Shown in pieces: positions 62,136 to 64,000 of a stretch of DNA of 64,000 nucleotides (its first letter is position 1; each line of letters opens with the position of its first letter). The stretch lies in assembly GCA_026929865.2 (NCBI GenBank), contig CM049395.1, forward strand, positions 32,785,001 to 32,849,000, written 5' to 3'. The stretch comes from Hyperoplus lanceolatus. Taxonomy: Eukaryota; Chordata; Actinopteri; Uranoscopiformes; Ammodytidae. The notes beneath the pieces are model-generated. The model ran no database searches. It was not told where the DNA came from and was given only the letters and a program-made list of their open reading frames with translations. Position numbers and translations under genes: made by a program.

Positions 62136-63998
62136 TTAACAGTCAGGTTCAGGGGGCTGGGGATGAAGGTCGTCCTCCCCAGATGGGAGAGCTGGCAACA
62201 TCACCAACCGGGCAACCGGTCGAGTGTACACCTGTCCTTTAATGTTCACATCAGCTGACCGGATGAATCCATCGTCGCTGCGGTGAATCTTGGTTACTCG
62301 TCCGATGGGCCACAGGGCCCGAGGCAGCTGAGGCTCCACCAACATGACGACTGCCTTATCCAGGAGGTCAGGGGGCGAAGAGTGCCACTTCTGTCTGGTC
62401 TGCAAGCTAGGGAGGTATTCCCTGATGAATCTAGACCAGAATTGGTCTGCGAGAATCTGCGAATGCCTCCAGCGTTTGCGGCTCAGGATCTCGATCTCTG
62501 GGTAGACCACTTGGGGAAGCGATCCGTCAGGCCGCCCCATCAGCAGACTGTTTGGTGTTACAGGGTCAATATCCGCAATGTCAGCAGACACATAGCCTAA
62601 TGGCTTCGAATTGAGGATGGCTTCAACTTCCAGGAGCACTGTGAGCAGGACTTCTTCCGGGAGAGTTTGGGCCCCCACACTGGTGTAGAGTGCAGCCTTG
62701 ACAGAGCGGACTTCTCTTTCCCACACTCCGCCAAAGTGTGGGGCTGCTGGGGGGTTGAACCGGAACTTAATCCGTTGGCGAGCGAGTCGATCCTGCAAGG
62801 TAGGAACCATGCTTGCATATGCCTCTCGAAGTTCCCGTTCTCCTCCTTTAAAGTTGGTTCCATTGTCGGACCACAACTCCGCAGGGGTTCCTCTTCTGGC
62901 GACGAAACGCCTCAGAGCCATCAGGTAGGCATCTGTGTCCATACTGTTGAGGAGATCTAAGTGGACGGCCCTTGTTGTTAGACACTTAAATATGATCCCC
63001 CATCGTTTCTCATGTCGTCTTCCCACCTTCACCAACATGGGACCAAAACAATCCACACCAGTAGAGTGGAAGGCTGGTTTGTGTAGTCTGAGACGGGCAG
63101 CAGGAAGATCAGCCATTTTGGGAATGGAAGGCCGTGCTCTCCAGCGTTGACATTCTGCACAGGTACTCTGGTGTCTGCGAATAGCCTCCCGTCCACGGAT
63201 TATCCAGAATGACCTACGCAACTCGGCAAAGACCCGCTCTGGGCCAGGATGGTGCAGGTCATCGTCATACTTCCGGATGAGCAGACGTGTAGTTGGGTGA
63301 GAGGCATCCAGGACAACAGGGTGCAATGTTGAGTCCTCTTGACCTTCCAGGCGTCGGAGCCGGCCACCCACTCGAATGAGGTCCTTTGACTTGTCCATCT
63401 CAGGAGCCAGAGTGAGTAATCGGCTTCTCGATAAAACAGGTTTCTCCGACTCCAGAAGCTTGTAGTCTTCTGGAAAGGACTGTTGTTGCGCTCGCCGGAG
63501 AACCAACATCTCTGCACGGCGATACTCATCAGCATCGGGCGGAGAACTGCCAGGGGTCTGCCCACGGAGTTCTTGAGCAGTAGCGTCCAAGAGCTCCTGC
63601 CAGGTGTTGTACTCCTTATCCTCAAGGCTGGTAGGGGATGTGAATGTTACACCACAGAAGGCAACTTTCCGAAGCTCTGTTTCGTCCTCGGAAGATTCTG
63701 TGATGGGGGTCTCTGGCCAGGTGTCTGGACCCTGGAGAAGGAAGGGAGGTCCCTGGGACCATCGGTTTGCCTCTATAAGGGATTCTAGGGTCTTTCCTCT
63801 TGTTAAATCATCCGCAGGGTTATTCGCCGAGTCGACATAACGCCAGGTGCACTTCTCAGTCAACTCCTGTATCTCGGCTACTCTAGCTCCCACAAAGACC
63901 TTGTAGCGGCAAGACTGAGAGTGTAGCCAGGTGAGAACGGTAGTGGAGTCTGACCACAATACAATGCGATCCAGGGTCAAGGTAAGTTCCTTCTCAAG
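62136..63998 (-). CDS. BEL/Pao polyprotein C-terminal part: RNase H, integrase, DUF5641-like
   Basis: Final part of a retrotransposon polyprotein; the frame is open to the window edge and ends at TAA (62136-62138). Counting from 63980: the RNase H end has LWSDSTTVL (Asp 11) and NPADDLTRG (Asp 57/58). The integrase zinc-binding region has HHPGPERV (243-250) and CAEC (274-277), but the usual first His may be Asp here (RKYDDD). The integrase core has GVDCFGP (Asp 310), WSDNGTNF (Asp 372) and GGVWERE (Glu 421), so the DDE triad is complete. The C-terminal domain of DUF5641 type runs from about 500 (RKRWRHSQILADQFW) to GRVTKIHRSDDG and ARLVMLP. Integrase inserts the cDNA copy; RNase H removes the template RNA. 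No stop or frameshift in more than 620 codons indicates a young copy. The order RNase H-integrase-DUF5641 is diagnostic of BEL/Pao rather than Gypsy. Confidence 0.9.
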   Translation of the reverse strand, partial: LEKELTLTLDRIVLWSDSTTVLTWLHSQSCRYKVFVGARVAEIQELTEKCTWRYVDSANNPADDLTRGKTLESLIEANRWSQGPPFLLQGPDTWPETPITESSEDETELRKVAFCGVTFTSPTSLEDKEYNTWQELLDATAQELRGQTPGSSPPDADEYRRAEMLVLRRAQQQSFPEDYKLLESEKPVLSRSRLLTLAPEMDKSKDLIRVGGRLRRLEGQEDSTLHPVVLDASHPTTRLLIRKYDDDLHHPGPERVFAELRRSFWIIRGREAIRRHQSTCAECQRWRARPSIPKMADLPAARLRLHKPAFHSTGVDCFGPMLVKVGRRHEKRWGIIFKCLTTRAVHLDLLNSMDTDAYLMALRRFVARRGTPAELWSDNGTNFKGGERELREAYASMVPTLQDRLARQRIKFRFNPPAAPHFGGVWEREVRSVKAALYTSVGAQTLPEEVLLTVLLEVEAILNSKPLGYVSADIADIDPVTPNSLLMGRPDGSLPQVVYPEIEILSRKRWRHSQILADQFWSRFIREYLPSLQTRQKWHSSPPDLLDKAVVMLVEPQLPRALWPIGRVTKIHRSDDGFIRSADVNIKGQVYTRPVARLVMLPALPSGEDDLHPQPPEPDC

Positions 63999-64000
63999 GA

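Larger units (their letters stand above)
51137..64000 (+). other. nell1 intron downstream of the third visible exon (partial)
   Basis: At least 12.9 kb beginning with GTAAGA. The next expected EGF exon (DIDEC type) was not found. It holds the 6.45-kb long-TIR element, a small TIR element at 59526-60007 and the BEL/Pao element. The stretch 51510-51890 is pyrimidine-rich simple-looking sequence. 58360-59520 and 60010-61330 contain nothing I recognise beyond a (CT)n tract at 59099-59131 and short TG tracts near 60960 and 61112. Confidence 0.7.
61337..64000 (-). mobile_element. BEL/Pao LTR retrotransposon, 3' half
   Basis: From the right edge leftward: RNase H end, integrase, C-terminal domain, stop, a purine-rich tract and an apparent 3' LTR. 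The 5' LTR, gag, protease and most of the reverse transcriptase lie beyond 64000. It is inserted antisense to nell1 within its intron. Confidence 0.85.

Noticed and set aside
62283-62960. Plus-strand frames over the BEL/Pao coding region
   Set aside because: Antisense shadows of the integrase frame, which has clear motifs on the minus strand.

Overview
The window is vertebrate nuclear DNA, almost certainly from a teleost fish. Evidence: long introns with GT/AG splice sites, very many (CA/TG)n microsatellites, Tc1/pogo-type DNA transposons, L2-like and other non-LTR retrotransposons, a BEL/Pao LTR retrotransposon and a tRNA-type SINE. The only host gene I can support is part of nell1 (neural EGF-like 1) on the + strand. 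Three consecutive EGF-like exons are visible, at 17222-17347, 30762-30884 and 51041-51136. All are phase 1-1, separated by introns of 13.4 and 20.2 kb, with at least 17.2 kb of intron before and at least 12.9 kb after. Their wording fits NELL1 better than NELL2. No rRNA, tRNA gene, CRISPR or operon structure is present. Almost everything else is intron and the mobile DNA in it.

Layout. 1-17221 (upstream intron): an L2-like LINE scrap cut by the window edge, a 1.1-kb TIR element (756-1883), an L1-like RT scrap (about 5160-5480), a 5'-truncated LINE with a broken reverse transcriptase (10285-11930), and a dense (CA)n cluster at 14.4-16.1 kb. 17348-30761: quiet intron with one L2-like tail near 21.1-21.4 kb and a local direct duplication. 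30885-51040: four non-autonomous TIR elements with different terminal sequences and flanking duplications (37851-38478, 39744-40346, 40710-41657, 47242-47804), a SINE near 50.4 kb, several long microsatellites and a candidate conserved block near 36.2 kb.

51137-64000 (downstream intron) is the most unusual part. A 6,453-bp DNA element (51894-58346) has near-identical terminal inverted repeats of at least 550 bp containing internal subrepeats, and is flanked by a perfect 7-bp direct repeat, which points to a recent insertion. Nested inside is a 1.8-kb Tc1-derived palindrome (53955-55768, TA duplication) built of two opposed transposase ends, each arm carrying its own small retroposon tail. Beyond it are a small TIR element (59526-60007) and, on the minus strand, the 3' half of a BEL/Pao retrotransposon with an uninterrupted RNase H-integrase reading frame running off the right edge.

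The three exons encode adjacent EGF modules of one secreted glycoprotein. Because all are symmetric phase-1 exons, any one can be skipped without a frameshift. Dinucleotide repeats lie just upstream of the acceptors of the first two, which could matter for splicing. The mobile elements do not act together with nell1; they are passengers in its introns.
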